DNA of 64,000 nt, taken from the NCBI RefSeq assembly GCF_902497785.1, contig NZ_CABVHK010000001.1, positions 124,001-188,000 on the forward strand, given 5' to 3'. A program made the position numbers and the translations under genes. The stretch's first letter is position 1; each line of letters starts with the position of its first letter. Origin of the DNA: Pseudomonas fluorescens. Lineage in GTDB: Bacteria; Pseudomonadota; Gammaproteobacteria; Pseudomonadales; Pseudomonadaceae. Shown in pieces: positions 16,297 to 25,228 of this stretch. The notes under the pieces are model-generated. The model searched no databases and had not been told where the DNA came from. It worked only from the letters and a program-made list of their open reading frames with translations.

Positions 16297-19200
16297 TTAC
16301 AGTTGAGTGATGGCGATTTTGCCGGTGACCTGGCTGGCATCGTGAAACGTGACACTCGGACCATTACGCCATTGCTCAAGCAATTGCGCCTGGCGCTTTT
16401 CGGCGTGGCCGAGGAAACGCTCTTTCACCGGACCATAACCGCGAACGCTGTCTGGCAACTCCGCCAACTCCTGAGCAAGGCTCAGCTTGTCGGCCGTCAA
16501 GCCAGTGAGTACTTCATCGAGGACGCGTTCGTAACTGGCCAGCCAGTTGCGTTCCACCTTGCGTTCATGGGTACGACCGAACGGATCAAGCCAGGTATTA
16601 CGCAGGAACTTGAGCCTGGCCAGCAGCTTGAAGCCTTGCAGCATCCACGGGCCGAAGCTGCGTTTTTTCGGTTCGCGACCGGAGCCGTTATCGTTCAGCA
16701 GCGGTGGTGCCAGGTGGAAGCGCAGGCGGTAGTCGCCCTCGAAGCCGGCCTGGATTTTTTCCAGGAATTGTCCATCGGTAAACAGGCGCGCCACTTCGTA
16801 TTCATCCTTGATCGCCAGCACTTTGAAGTAATATCGGGCGACACTCGCCGACAGCTTGCCGGGTTGTCCGAACAGTGCGGTTTCCGCCTTGATGAATTGC
16901 TCGACACGAAACCGGTAGCGTTGGGCATAGGCGTAGTTCTGGTACGCAGTGAGAAACTCCATGCGCCGTGCCAGCGTTTCTTCCAGGCTTTGCGACAGTA
17001 AGCGGTCCGGGCTTTGCACCTTGCCGGCTTCCAGTTTGCGTAAAACCCGTGGCAAGTCATGGGCGCTGCACCGGCCCCAGTCAAAGGCCGAGAGGTTGAA
17101 GGGCACCGCGGTGCCGTTCAGTTCGATGGCCTGTAGCAGCGCCGCTTTACCCACCGGCAACCAGCCTTTCTGGTAGGCATAGCCGAGCATGAAGGTGTTC
17201 GTGGCTATCGAATCACCCAACAACGCCGTGGCAATTTTGCTGGCGTCGACAAAGTCCGCCTGGTCGGAGCCCACTGCTTCGACAATTTGTGCCGACATGC
17301 TCTGGGTCTGGAATTTCGGGTCCGGGTGTTTGAGCAAATCACCACTTTCCGCTTGCTGGGCGAAGGTGCGCACAAAAGCGCTGGTAATGCTTTCCTCGCT
17401 GTTGACCACGGCATGGGTGACGCCGTGACGCAGCTTGGACAAGGTTTCGGTGTTGGCACTGACCACCAGGTCGCAACCCAGCAGCAAGCCCGCTTCACCC
17501 TCGGCAATCCGCGGTGCAAACAATTGTTCCTGGTGCGCGGCGATGCGGATGTGCGACCACACCGCGCCGCCTTTTTGCGCCATGCCGGCCATGTCCAGAT
17601 TGAGCGTGCCTTTACCTTCGATGAACGCCGCCATCCCCAGCAGGGCACCGATGGTCACCACGCCCGTACCGCCCACGCCAGTGATCAGGATGCTGTAAGG
17701 CTCATCCAGCGCGACGGTCGCGGGCGTCGGCAAATCCCACACGTCATCCTTCGCGGCCGCCAAGGCCTTGGGTTTGCGCAAGGTGCCACCTTCGACCGTG
17801 ACAAAACTCGGGCAAAAACCGTTGAGACACGTGAAGTCTTTGTTGCAAGAGGACTGGTCGATTTCACGCTTGCGGCCGAACTCGGTTTCCACCGCCACCA
17901 CCGACATACAGTTGGATTTGCTGCTGCAATCGCCACAGCCTTCACACACTGCTTCATTGATTACGACACGGCGTGCCGGATCCGGAAACTTGCCGCGCTT
18001 GCGACGCCGACGCTTTTCCGCAGCGCAGGTCTGGTCATAGATGATTGCGGATACGCCCTGGAACTGGCGCAGCTGTTCCTGCACTTCGTCCATCTGGTCG
18101 CGACGCAGCACCGGCACGCCGTCTGCCAGATCATGGATGTGCTGATACTTCTCGACATCTTCGCTGACCACCACCACACGCTGCACGCCTTCTGCAACGA
18201 GTTGCCGGCTGATTTGCGCCACGCTGAGGCTGCCGTCCACTGGTTGGCCGCCGGTCATGGCCACGGCGTCGTTGTAGAGAATCTTGTAGGTGATCTGCAC
18301 CTTGGCCGCGATGGCAGCCCGAATCGCGAGAATGCCGGAGTGGAAATAGGTTCCGTCACCGAGGTTGGCGAACACATGTTGAGTAGTGGTAAACGGTGCC
18401 TGGCCGATCCACGCCACGCCTTCGCCCCCCATCTGACTGAACGTCTGGGTCTGCGGGTAGATCCAGGCGGCCATGTAATGGCAGCCGATGCCGGCCAATG
18501 CGCGACTGCCCTGCGGGACTTTGGTCGAGGTGTTGTGCGGGCAACCGGAACAGTAGTGGGGCACGCGTTCCATCAGGTTACTGAACTGGTCTTTGCTCGC
18601 CAATTGCGCATCCAGCACCGCCAGGCGCACTTGCAGCGGGCCACTTTGATGCAGGCGCAAAATGCGTTTGGCCAGCGCCCGGGCGATCATAGCCGGGGTC
18701 AGGTCGTTGATGGCGGGTAGCAACCAACCCGTGTGCGGCAGGCTCCACTCACCCTTGTCGTCAAACTTGCCGACGATGCGCGGGCGCACATCCTCGCGCC
18801 AGTTGTAGAGTTCTTCCTTCAACTGGTACTCGATCATGTGGCGTTTTTCTTCCACCACCACGATTTCTTCCAGGCCCTCGGCGAACTGCCGGACGCCTTC
18901 AGCCTCCAGCGGCCAAACCATGCCGACCTTGTAGACCCGCAGGCCAATCTGCTGGGCGAGTGTTTCGTCGATGCCGAGGATTTTCAGTGCCTGGCAAACG
19001 TCGAGGTACGATTTGCCTGACGTGATGATGCCGATGCGCGCTTTCGCTGAGTCCATCACGACACGGTCGAGGCGGTTGGCCCGTGCATAGGCGAGGGCAG
19101 CATATAGCTTGTGTTCCAGCAGGCGCTGTTCCTGTGCCAGGGGCGGGTCCGGCCAACGGATATTCAAGCCACCTTCGGGCAGCGGGATATCGGGAATGAT

Positions 19201-19866
19201 CGGTTGTACGCGATGAATGTCGATGTCGACGACGGCCGCGCTCTCTACGGTATCGGCCACCGCTTTGAGGGCGACCCAGCAGCCGGAATAGCGCGACATG
19301 GCCCAGCCATGCATGCCGTAGTCGAGGTATTCCTGCACCCCCGATGGCGCCAGCACCGGCATCATCACCGCTTTGAAAATGTGTTCGGTCTGGTGCGGTA
19401 GCGAGGAGGAGCGTGCGCCATGGTCGTCGCCGGCAATGGCCAGCACGCCGCCAAATTTCGAGGTGCCGGCGGCGTTGGCGTGGCGGAACACATCGCCGCA
19501 GCGATCGACGCCCGGACCCTTGCCGTACCACATGCCAAACACGCCATCGTAGGTGGCGCCTTCGAAGAGATTGACCTGTTGCGTACCCCAGATTGAGGTA
19601 GCAGCGAGGTCTTCGTTCATGCCTGGATGGAACACCGTGTGGTGTTCCTTGAGGTAGTCGCGCGCCTTCCACAATGCCTGGTCGAAACCACCCAGCGGCG
19701 AGCCACGGTACCCGGAAATAAAACCGGCGGTATTCAAGCCATTGGCCAGATCGCGTTGGCGCTGCATCAGCGGCAGACGCACCAGCGCCTGAATCCCGGT
19801 GAGCAAAACTTTTCCAGTGTGCTGGACGTACTTGTCATCCAGAGACGGGGGCGCACTCATGTTCAT
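16297..19866 (-). CDS. Indolepyruvate ferredoxin oxidoreductase family protein, fused alpha-beta
   Basis: Oxidative decarboxylation of 2-oxoacids (aryl- or branched pyruvates) to acyl-CoA with ferredoxin as acceptor. The 1189 residues hold an N-terminal pyrimidine-binding domain, a thiamine-diphosphate domain with GDGTYFHSG (about 503) and NDAVAMTGGQ, a central cysteine-rich region CEGCGDCSSKSNC plus SCNKDFTCLNGFC (about 635-690), and an IorB-like gamma domain beginning GVGGTGVVT (about 725). Length and order match the single-chain proteobacterial form. It is a neighbour of folE on the minus strand and appears to be part of the chromosomal backbone or a 2-oxoacid side pathway. Confidence 0.93.
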   Translation of the reverse strand: MNMSAPPSLDDKYVQHTGKVLLTGIQALVRLPLMQRQRDLANGLNTAGFISGYRGSPLGGFDQALWKARDYLKEHHTVFHPGMNEDLAATSIWGTQQVNLFEGATYDGVFGMWYGKGPGVDRCGDVFRHANAAGTSKFGGVLAIAGDDHGARSSSLPHQTEHIFKAVMMPVLAPSGVQEYLDYGMHGWAMSRYSGCWVALKAVADTVESAAVVDIDIHRVQPIIPDIPLPEGGLNIRWPDPPLAQEQRLLEHKLYAALAYARANRLDRVVMDSAKARIGIITSGKSYLDVCQALKILGIDETLAQQIGLRVYKVGMVWPLEAEGVRQFAEGLEEIVVVEEKRHMIEYQLKEELYNWREDVRPRIVGKFDDKGEWSLPHTGWLLPAINDLTPAMIARALAKRILRLHQSGPLQVRLAVLDAQLASKDQFSNLMERVPHYCSGCPHNTSTKVPQGSRALAGIGCHYMAAWIYPQTQTFSQMGGEGVAWIGQAPFTTTQHVFANLGDGTYFHSGILAIRAAIAAKVQITYKILYNDAVAMTGGQPVDGSLSVAQISRQLVAEGVQRVVVVSEDVEKYQHIHDLADGVPVLRRDQMDEVQEQLRQFQGVSAIIYDQTCAAEKRRRRKRGKFPDPARRVVINEAVCEGCGDCSSKSNCMSVVAVETEFGRKREIDQSSCNKDFTCLNGFCPSFVTVEGGTLRKPKALAAAKDDVWDLPTPATVALDEPYSILITGVGGTGVVTIGALLGMAAFIEGKGTLNLDMAGMAQKGGAVWSHIRIAAHQEQLFAPRIAEGEAGLLLGCDLVVSANTETLSKLRHGVTHAVVNSEESITSAFVRTFAQQAESGDLLKHPDPKFQTQSMSAQIVEAVGSDQADFVDASKIATALLGDSIATNTFMLGYAYQKGWLPVGKAALLQAIELNGTAVPFNLSAFDWGRCSAHDLPRVLRKLEAGKVQSPDRLLSQSLEETLARRMEFLTAYQNYAYAQRYRFRVEQFIKAETALFGQPGKLSASVARYYFKVLAIKDEYEVARLFTDGQFLEKIQAGFEGDYRLRFHLAPPLLNDNGSGREPKKRSFGPWMLQGFKLLARLKFLRNTWLDPFGRTHERKVERNWLASYERVLDEVLTGLTADKLSLAQELAELPDSVRGYGPVKERFLGHAEKRQAQLLEQWRNGPSVTFHDASQVTGKIAITQL

Positions 19867-20055
19867 CCTCCAGGCTTTATTGTCATGGCGGCGCCAGGAG
19901 AGCGGCGTTGCCTAGTTATTGGCTGGAGTCTAGGGAGCAGTTTTGCCATCGTAAAATCACAAAAACAATGGGGCGGTATCGGATATTCAAATACCGCAAC
20001 GCACACTGTTCTTCACGCTGTTGTAGATAAAGCCGGTTATCGGTCTGGTGTCATT

Positions 20056-20505
20056 TCACCTTGTTTCGGGCTTGATATCCCCACAGAAAATATCCACGTT
20101 GCCATCGGCCGGAGTGGTCCTTATTACTAAGTAATATCCACCAGAAAGCAGCTCTGCCAGCGTCACTGGCGCACTTCGTGAATAGGTCCAGCCGCGCGTT
20201 GCAGAAATGCGATTGGTGTTGATCCGGTCATTCATTGCATAGGCGACAGTCCCGGGGCGCTCGCAGCTGCCTTTGTTGATAAAGGTGTAGAGATTCAAGG
20301 GCCGAAGGGTGCCGCTTGGAACTCCACTGACGACAAAGGAAAACGCTGTCTCATTGCCCTGAACGGCCAGCGTTGCATTGGCGATCTGACCGCCGTTGCG
20401 TGGTGTAGCGTTCAAGGGAACAGTCACTGTCTGGCTTGATGAAGTCGTACAGCCGACGATCATCGCAGCGGCTAGGAGTGTCGCTGTCCGGGTTCCCGAT
20501 TTCAT
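20056..20505 (-). CDS. Small predicted lipoprotein, function unknown
   Basis: A 149-residue protein with a lipoprotein signal: MKSGTRTATLLAAAMIVGC, lipobox VGC followed by TTSSS, which predicts outer-membrane retention. The mature part is a Ser/Thr-rich, probably all-beta domain with two later cysteines (SCERPG and IFCGD) that could form a disulfide. AGGAGG lies 5 bp before the ATG at 20505, which favours it over the GTG six bases upstream. The gene is monocistronic and divergent from the first DUF1302 gene, with which it shares a 229-bp upstream region. I do not recognise the family. Confidence 0.8.
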   Translation of the reverse strand: MKSGTRTATLLAAAMIVGCTTSSSQTVTVPLNATPRNGGQIANATLAVQGNETAFSFVVSGVPSGTLRPLNLYTFINKGSCERPGTVAYAMNDRINTNRISATRGWTYSRSAPVTLAELLSGGYYLVIRTTPADGNVDIFCGDIKPETR

Positions 20506-20556
20506 GGTCACCTCCTGTACTCAAAAAGTACGATCCAGGACCTTTGAGTATAGGTC

Positions 20557-20600
20557 GGGAGTATTTGACCAATACCAAAATGCATTTCAGCAATACTCCC
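20557..20600. promoter_or_regulatory. Inverted repeat upstream of first DUF1302 gene
   Basis: GGGAGTATT (20557-20565) and AATACTCCC (20592-20600) are perfect 9-bp complements separated by 26 bp. They lie in the intergenic region between the divergent lipoprotein gene and the DUF1302 gene. This is a possible operator or transcript hairpin; which one cannot be told from sequence. Confidence 0.4.
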
Positions 20601-20734
20601 AATCGTTGTCTCGAACCTCCCCGTCCCGTCTACTTCAGTCCATACCGAAAGCCCACAGACGAGCGCTCATTGGCGCGGTCCAGACGGCCCAACGCTTCGG
20701 CTGCCAACAACAATAAAAAGTAATGGGAGTGTTG

Positions 20735-22405
20735 ATGATCGACGCAAAGCTAAAGCCGTTAAGCCTGGCTGTCTGGTTCAGCGTGACCGGGTGTGCCTTG
20801 ACTGTTGGCGCTGTGCAGGCCGCCGAGTTTGATACCGGCAATCCGGACTGGACCGCGCGCTGGGACAACACCGTACGTTACAACCTGGGCATACGGGCCG
20901 AGGGGCGCGACTCCGCGTTGGCCAATAACGCCAGCTACGACGAGTCCGACGCCAAGTTTGATCGGGGCGATGTGGTGACCAATCGTGTCGATTTGATGAG
21001 CGAAATGGAGGTCGCGTACAAGCAGTACAACGGCTTTCGCATCAGCGGCGCTGGCTGGTACGACCAGGCATATGAAAACACTGATGTCGAAACCAGCCCC
21101 GGCAATGTTTACTACCCAGGTGCGTTCCCCGGTACCAGCACGCCGAGCTACAACAACGGTAAATACTCCAGCTTCACCAAACGCTATCACCGTGGCCCTA
21201 GCGGCGAGTTGCTGGACGCCTTTGCGTTTACCCGCTTCGACCTGGGTGAGATTCCGGTCAGCGTGCGTGCCGGCCGGCATACCGTGTACTGGGGCAACGG
21301 CCTGCTGATTGCCGGGCATGCGGTGTCCTACTCGCAAGCACCGTTGGATGGGCGCAAGGCGGTGAGCAACCCTGGTACCGAGACCCGTGAAATCTTCCTG
21401 CCGCTGACGCAGATTTCAACCCAGGCTCAGGTCACCGACAAGTTGTCGCTGGCAGCGCAATACTTCTTCGAATGGGACACCACGCGCGCGCCTGAAGGCG
21501 GTACCTATCTGGCCTCCGCCGACGTCGCCCTGGAAGGGCCGGACCGTTTGCCATTGTTCAGCGGTGTTTCGCGGCCGTTGATTGATCCGGTCAAACCCAA
21601 GGACAGGGGCAACTGGGGCGTGATGGGCACCTACAGCTTCGACTTCCTGCATTCGGAGGTCAGCGCGTTCTATCGCGAGTTCGATGACTACAACCCGTGG
21701 GGCCTGCAAGTAGCGCCGACCTTCGCCCGTTACGTGTACGCCGAGAACGTCAAGCTCTATGGCCTGGGTTACTCCGCAGGTCCGGTATTGGGCGGAGGTT
21801 CCCTCGGCGTCGACCTGTCGTATCGCCAGAACACCTCGCTGGTCTCCAGCAACATCAGCACTGCCGACAATCAGGGCGCTCGCGGTGACACGTGGCACAT
21901 GGTGGTCAACGGCCTGTGGTTGCTGCCGCGCACCGATTACTTCGACACCGGCAGCCTGATCACCGAAATGGCGTTCAGTCATGTGCAACGGGTGACCAAG
22001 CACGAGGAACTGTTCAAAGGAGAAGGCTATGGCGGCTGCCCGGCGGGGCAGGACAAGCATTACGGCTGCGCTACCAAGAACTATGTCGGCCTGGCCGTTA
22101 GCTTTGCGCCGCAATGGCTTGGGGTGTTCCCTGGCTGGAATATTTCCACGCCCATGAGTGTGGATTACGGCGTCAACGGCAATGCCGCCACGGGCGGTGG
22201 CAACGAAGGCAAATACACCTGGAAAGCAGGTGTGAAGGGCACCTACGACGAGCGCGTCGACGTGACTCTGTCGTACATCGGCTACGGCAGCGAACGCAAA
22301 TATGCAGACGTTGCCGGCGTCGGAAAAACCGTCGTCGGGGGCACCGGCGACGTCGGCCTGACCGACCGCAACTGGGTCTCGCTGACCCTCAGCACTGCGT
22401 TCTGA
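20735..22405 (+). CDS. DUF1302 family outer-membrane protein (copy 1)
   Basis: The 556-residue precursor has a signal peptide ending near AVQA-AEF. DUF1302 proteins are predicted outer-membrane beta-barrels that occur with DUF1329 partners in aromatic, steroid and other hydrophobic-compound clusters; the uptake role is inferred. Family features seen are DWTARWDNTVRYNLG at the mature N-terminus, the FDRGDVVTNRVDL block, many alternating aromatic strands and a terminal WVSLTLSTAF ending in Phe, as outer-membrane barrels usually do. GGGAG precedes the ATG at 20735. It is more divergent than the two copies at 36152 and 44638, which resemble each other closely. Confidence 0.9.
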   Translation: MIDAKLKPLSLAVWFSVTGCALTVGAVQAAEFDTGNPDWTARWDNTVRYNLGIRAEGRDSALANNASYDESDAKFDRGDVVTNRVDLMSEMEVAYKQYNGFRISGAGWYDQAYENTDVETSPGNVYYPGAFPGTSTPSYNNGKYSSFTKRYHRGPSGELLDAFAFTRFDLGEIPVSVRAGRHTVYWGNGLLIAGHAVSYSQAPLDGRKAVSNPGTETREIFLPLTQISTQAQVTDKLSLAAQYFFEWDTTRAPEGGTYLASADVALEGPDRLPLFSGVSRPLIDPVKPKDRGNWGVMGTYSFDFLHSEVSAFYREFDDYNPWGLQVAPTFARYVYAENVKLYGLGYSAGPVLGGGSLGVDLSYRQNTSLVSSNISTADNQGARGDTWHMVVNGLWLLPRTDYFDTGSLITEMAFSHVQRVTKHEELFKGEGYGGCPAGQDKHYGCATKNYVGLAVSFAPQWLGVFPGWNISTPMSVDYGVNGNAATGGGNEGKYTWKAGVKGTYDERVDVTLSYIGYGSERKYADVAGVGKTVVGGTGDVGLTDRNWVSLTLSTAF

Positions 22406-22471
22406 GCCGCGCCTGAACTGCAATGCAGTGATCACCGGACTCGGCGATCACCCATCTGAATGGAGAACGTT

Positions 22472-23824
22472 ATGACGGTTAATGCATATGCGATGGGCCT
22501 TGTGGCCATTGCTTTGGCGGGGGCGGCTGTGGCCGATGAGGGCGCTACCACCGCCGACCTGGGCGGTAAGCTCACGAGCTTTGGCGCGATTGTGGCGGGT
22601 AACGCGGCAGGCACTATTCCGCCCTACGACGGTGGCCTGAAAGTGCCCGCAGGGCTGGTGCCCGGCGACGGCAACTGGCCCAACCCGTTTGCCAATGAAA
22701 AACCCCGCTTGCGCATTACGGCGGCTAACGCCGACCAGTACGCCGACCAATTGGCGGCCGGGCAGCTGCAACTGCTCAAGCAGAACCCCGACACTTATTA
22801 TCTTGAGGTGTACCCCACCCACAGGACGGCAACCTTTCCGGCGAATTTCCTGGCAGCCACCCAGCGCAACGCCAGCCGCAAGGACTGCAAAACCGAGAAC
22901 GACGGGCTGTCGATCAGCGAAGGGTGCCGGGGCGGCCTGCCATTCCCGCTGCCGCGAGATGGCCGGGAATTGATGTGGAACTACATCCTCAACTATCAGG
23001 GCGTGAATGGCTGGGACTGGAACCACAGTGCCTACGTGGTTAATGAAGGCCACGCGACGCTAACCAACACCAATCGGTCCACCGGCGAAAAACCCTTCTA
23101 CCAGATGGATGTTCCCGGGCGTGATCCGAAAATCGCCCAGCGTATCTGGTCGCGCATCGTCGCGCCGGCCCGTACGGCCGGCCAGGCATCCGGGTATTGG
23201 GATTATCTCGACCCGGTCGCCGACTCCCGCTACGCCTGGAGCTACAGCACCGGCCAGCGCCGCGTGCGCAAGGCTCCGGAATTCAACTACGACACCCCCA
23301 ACTCGGCGTTCGGCGGGGTGGCGTTCTACGACGAAATCTTCCTGTTCTCCGGAAAGATGGACCGTTTCGACTGGAAGCTGGTGGGTAAAAAGGAAATGTT
23401 CATCCCCTACAGCAACTACACGCTGAAATGGGGTTGCGACATGGACAAGAAACTCATGCCCAAACACATCAATCCCGCGTGTGAACGCTGGGAACTGCAC
23501 CGTGTCTGGGTGGTGGAAGCGACCCGCAAGGACGGCGTCCGCCACGCGCAGAAAAAACGCCGCTACTACATCGACGAGGACACCTTTGGTGCTGCGGTCT
23601 ACGACGCCTGGGACGACAGCGGCGCGCTGTTCCGTACCGGCTCGCAATACAACATCGAGGCGTATGGCATTCCCAATAACCCGCAACAGGATTCCTACTC
23701 GTTGTACGACTTCACCCGTGACCAGTACGGCATGTTCGGCAACGGCCCGACGCGCTACCGCCAGGAACCGGTCGCCGAGCGTGAAGCCAATCCGCAGACC
23801 ATTGCCGGTGGCCAGACCCGCTGA
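22472..23824 (+). CDS. DUF1329 family protein (copy 1)
   Basis: A 450-residue secreted or outer-membrane-associated protein with signal peptide (MTVNAYAMGLVAIALAGAAV then ADEG). DUF1329 is related to lipoprotein-carrier-like beta folds and nearly always accompanies DUF1302. Conserved blocks seen are LTSFGAIVAGNAAGTIPPY, CRGGLPFPLP and ERWELHRVWVVEATRKDG. GGAGAA lies just before the ATG at 22472, which argues against the ATG 12 bases upstream. It forms a two-gene unit with the DUF1302 gene and is followed by a strong terminator. Confidence 0.9.
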   Translation: MTVNAYAMGLVAIALAGAAVADEGATTADLGGKLTSFGAIVAGNAAGTIPPYDGGLKVPAGLVPGDGNWPNPFANEKPRLRITAANADQYADQLAAGQLQLLKQNPDTYYLEVYPTHRTATFPANFLAATQRNASRKDCKTENDGLSISEGCRGGLPFPLPRDGRELMWNYILNYQGVNGWDWNHSAYVVNEGHATLTNTNRSTGEKPFYQMDVPGRDPKIAQRIWSRIVAPARTAGQASGYWDYLDPVADSRYAWSYSTGQRRVRKAPEFNYDTPNSAFGGVAFYDEIFLFSGKMDRFDWKLVGKKEMFIPYSNYTLKWGCDMDKKLMPKHINPACERWELHRVWVVEATRKDGVRHAQKKRRYYIDEDTFGAAVYDAWDDSGALFRTGSQYNIEAYGIPNNPQQDSYSLYDFTRDQYGMFGNGPTRYRQEPVAEREANPQTIAGGQTR

Positions 23825-23837
23825 CCTCATGCTCCTT

Positions 23838-23869
23838 TTCGGCGCTTGTCACAGGCGCCGATTTTTTTA
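23838..23869 (+). terminator. Rho-independent terminator after DUF1329 copy 1
   Basis: A GC-rich stem (TCGGCGCTTG pairing with CAGGCGCCGA around a 3-nt loop, 23839-23861) is followed by seven T residues. It separates the transport pair from the SDR gene starting at 23889, although read-through into that operon is possible since no long promoter region follows. Confidence 0.8.
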
Positions 23870-23888
23870 TCCGTCCCGAGACCCTTTT

Positions 23889-24707
23889 ATGAGCGAGATT
23901 GTGCAACGTTTAGACGGCAAGGTCTGCGTCATCACAGGCGCCGGCAGTGGCATCGGCCGCGCCTCGGCACTGCGTTTTGCCCGGGAGGGCGCCACGGTAG
24001 TGGTCACCGACCTTTTCGCCGAATCGGCGCAGGCCGTGGCAGCTGAAATAGGTGCCAAGGCAATGGCCATGCAAGTGGATGTTGGTGAGGAAGGCGCCTT
24101 GCGGGAGATGGTCGAGCAGACTGTCGAGACCTTCGGTCGTATCGACGTGTTGTTCAATAACGCCGTGTACAGAAACCCGGCCACCACCCGCGATATCGAC
24201 TTCATCAACTTCAACACCGAGCTGTTCCACAACTGCATGCGGGTCAACGTGTTGGGTGGCGTGTTGGCGTGCAAATACGCCTTGCCGCACATGCTCGCCC
24301 AGGGCAGCGGTTCGATTCTGTTCACCTCGTCCACCAGCTCGATTGCCGGCGAAATTTCTCAGTTCAGCTACGGCGCCTCCAAGGCCGCGCTCAACTGGTA
24401 CGTGCAAAGCATTGCCGCCACCTTTGGCAAACGCGGCATTCGTTGCAACGGCATCCTGCCGGGAGTGATTCGCACGCCAGCCATGGAAAGTTGGGCCAAC
24501 GAGGCGATGAAGTCGGCCTTTCTCGACCTGCAAAACGTACCGCAACTGGGCGAGCCGGAAGACATCGCCGCCATGGCCGCTTTCCTCGCCAGCGACGACG
24601 CCGCCTATGTCAACGGGACGCTGATGCGCGTGGACGGCGGTATGAGTTGCGGCACACCGATGGTGCCGGTGGTGCGCAACTTCCTGCTGCCTCAAACCTC
24701 GGTCTGA
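23889..24707 (+). CDS. SDR-family oxidoreductase
   Basis: Classical SDR of 272 residues, with TGAGSGIG, NNAVY at the NNAG site, Y161-x3-K165 (YGASK) and VDGGMS. The start at 23889 is chosen because it begins the SDR fold directly; longer in-frame extensions run back through DUF1329 coding sequence. Only about 20 bp separate it from the terminator, and no strong ribosome site is evident. It heads a set of five plus-strand genes: SDR, NTF2-like, kinase-like, SDR, MFS. Confidence 0.9.
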   Translation: MSEIVQRLDGKVCVITGAGSGIGRASALRFAREGATVVVTDLFAESAQAVAAEIGAKAMAMQVDVGEEGALREMVEQTVETFGRIDVLFNNAVYRNPATTRDIDFINFNTELFHNCMRVNVLGGVLACKYALPHMLAQGSGSILFTSSTSSIAGEISQFSYGASKAALNWYVQSIAATFGKRGIRCNGILPGVIRTPAMESWANEAMKSAFLDLQNVPQLGEPEDIAAMAAFLASDDAAYVNGTLMRVDGGMSCGTPMVPVVRNFLLPQTSV

Positions 24708-24740
24708 TCCCGATCCATTCACTGCACTGGAGCCCGTTTC

Positions 24741-25190
24741 ATGGCACTCGAACAGGAACGCTTCATCCTCGACATGCTGGCCGCCTGGGGCGATGGCAGC
24801 GACGGCAGCCGCCCCGATATCGAACGCATCATGGCCACCTTCGCCGACGACGCCGTCTGGCAACTGTGGGTGCCCGGTGGTCCCGTGATCCGGGGGCGCG
24901 ATGCGTTACGCCGGGAGATAGAGCGACAGATGAGTTATGTCACGCATAACCGTTGCACCACGCGCCACATCGTCTCTTCGGAGCGCGTGGTGATGACCGA
25001 ACGCGACGATTACTGCGTCAGCAACGGCGTCCCCATGCCGCACTCGATGGTGGCGGTGTATGAGCTGGACGAACACGGACTGATCTGTGCCTGGCGCGAG
25101 TACCTGGACACCGCCGACCTGGCGAAGAAAAAGGGCGTGCCGCTGGAGCAGGTAGGCGGGCCGAACGCTGGTAGCACCAGCACCCATTGA
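24741..25190 (+). CDS. NTF2-like (SnoaL / limonene-epoxide hydrolase-like) protein
   Basis: A 149-residue protein with the cone-shaped alpha+beta fold typical of SnoaL-like and limonene-1,2-epoxide hydrolase-like enzymes. The segment TERDDYCVSNG (86-96) supplies Arg88 and Asp90, matching the Arg-x-Asp pair of limonene-epoxide hydrolase, and WREYLD (118-123) supplies a possible third acid (E120 or D123). An epoxide hydrolase or isomerase role fits a terpenoid pathway but is not proven; many such proteins are isomerases or binding proteins. It is 33 bp downstream of the SDR gene. Confidence 0.8.
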   Translation: MALEQERFILDMLAAWGDGSDGSRPDIERIMATFADDAVWQLWVPGGPVIRGRDALRREIERQMSYVTHNRCTTRHIVSSERVVMTERDDYCVSNGVPMPHSMVAVYELDEHGLICAWREYLDTADLAKKKGVPLEQVGGPNAGSTSTH

Positions 25191-25228
25191 GAGCGGCGCT
25201 GGACATCAGCGCCTGAGGAATACCCCGT

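Noticed and set aside
17287..18720. A 477-codon plus-strand frame inside the ferredoxin oxidoreductase gene.
   Set aside because: It lies wholly opposite conserved thiamine and cysteine motifs of the minus-strand gene and has no protein-like features.
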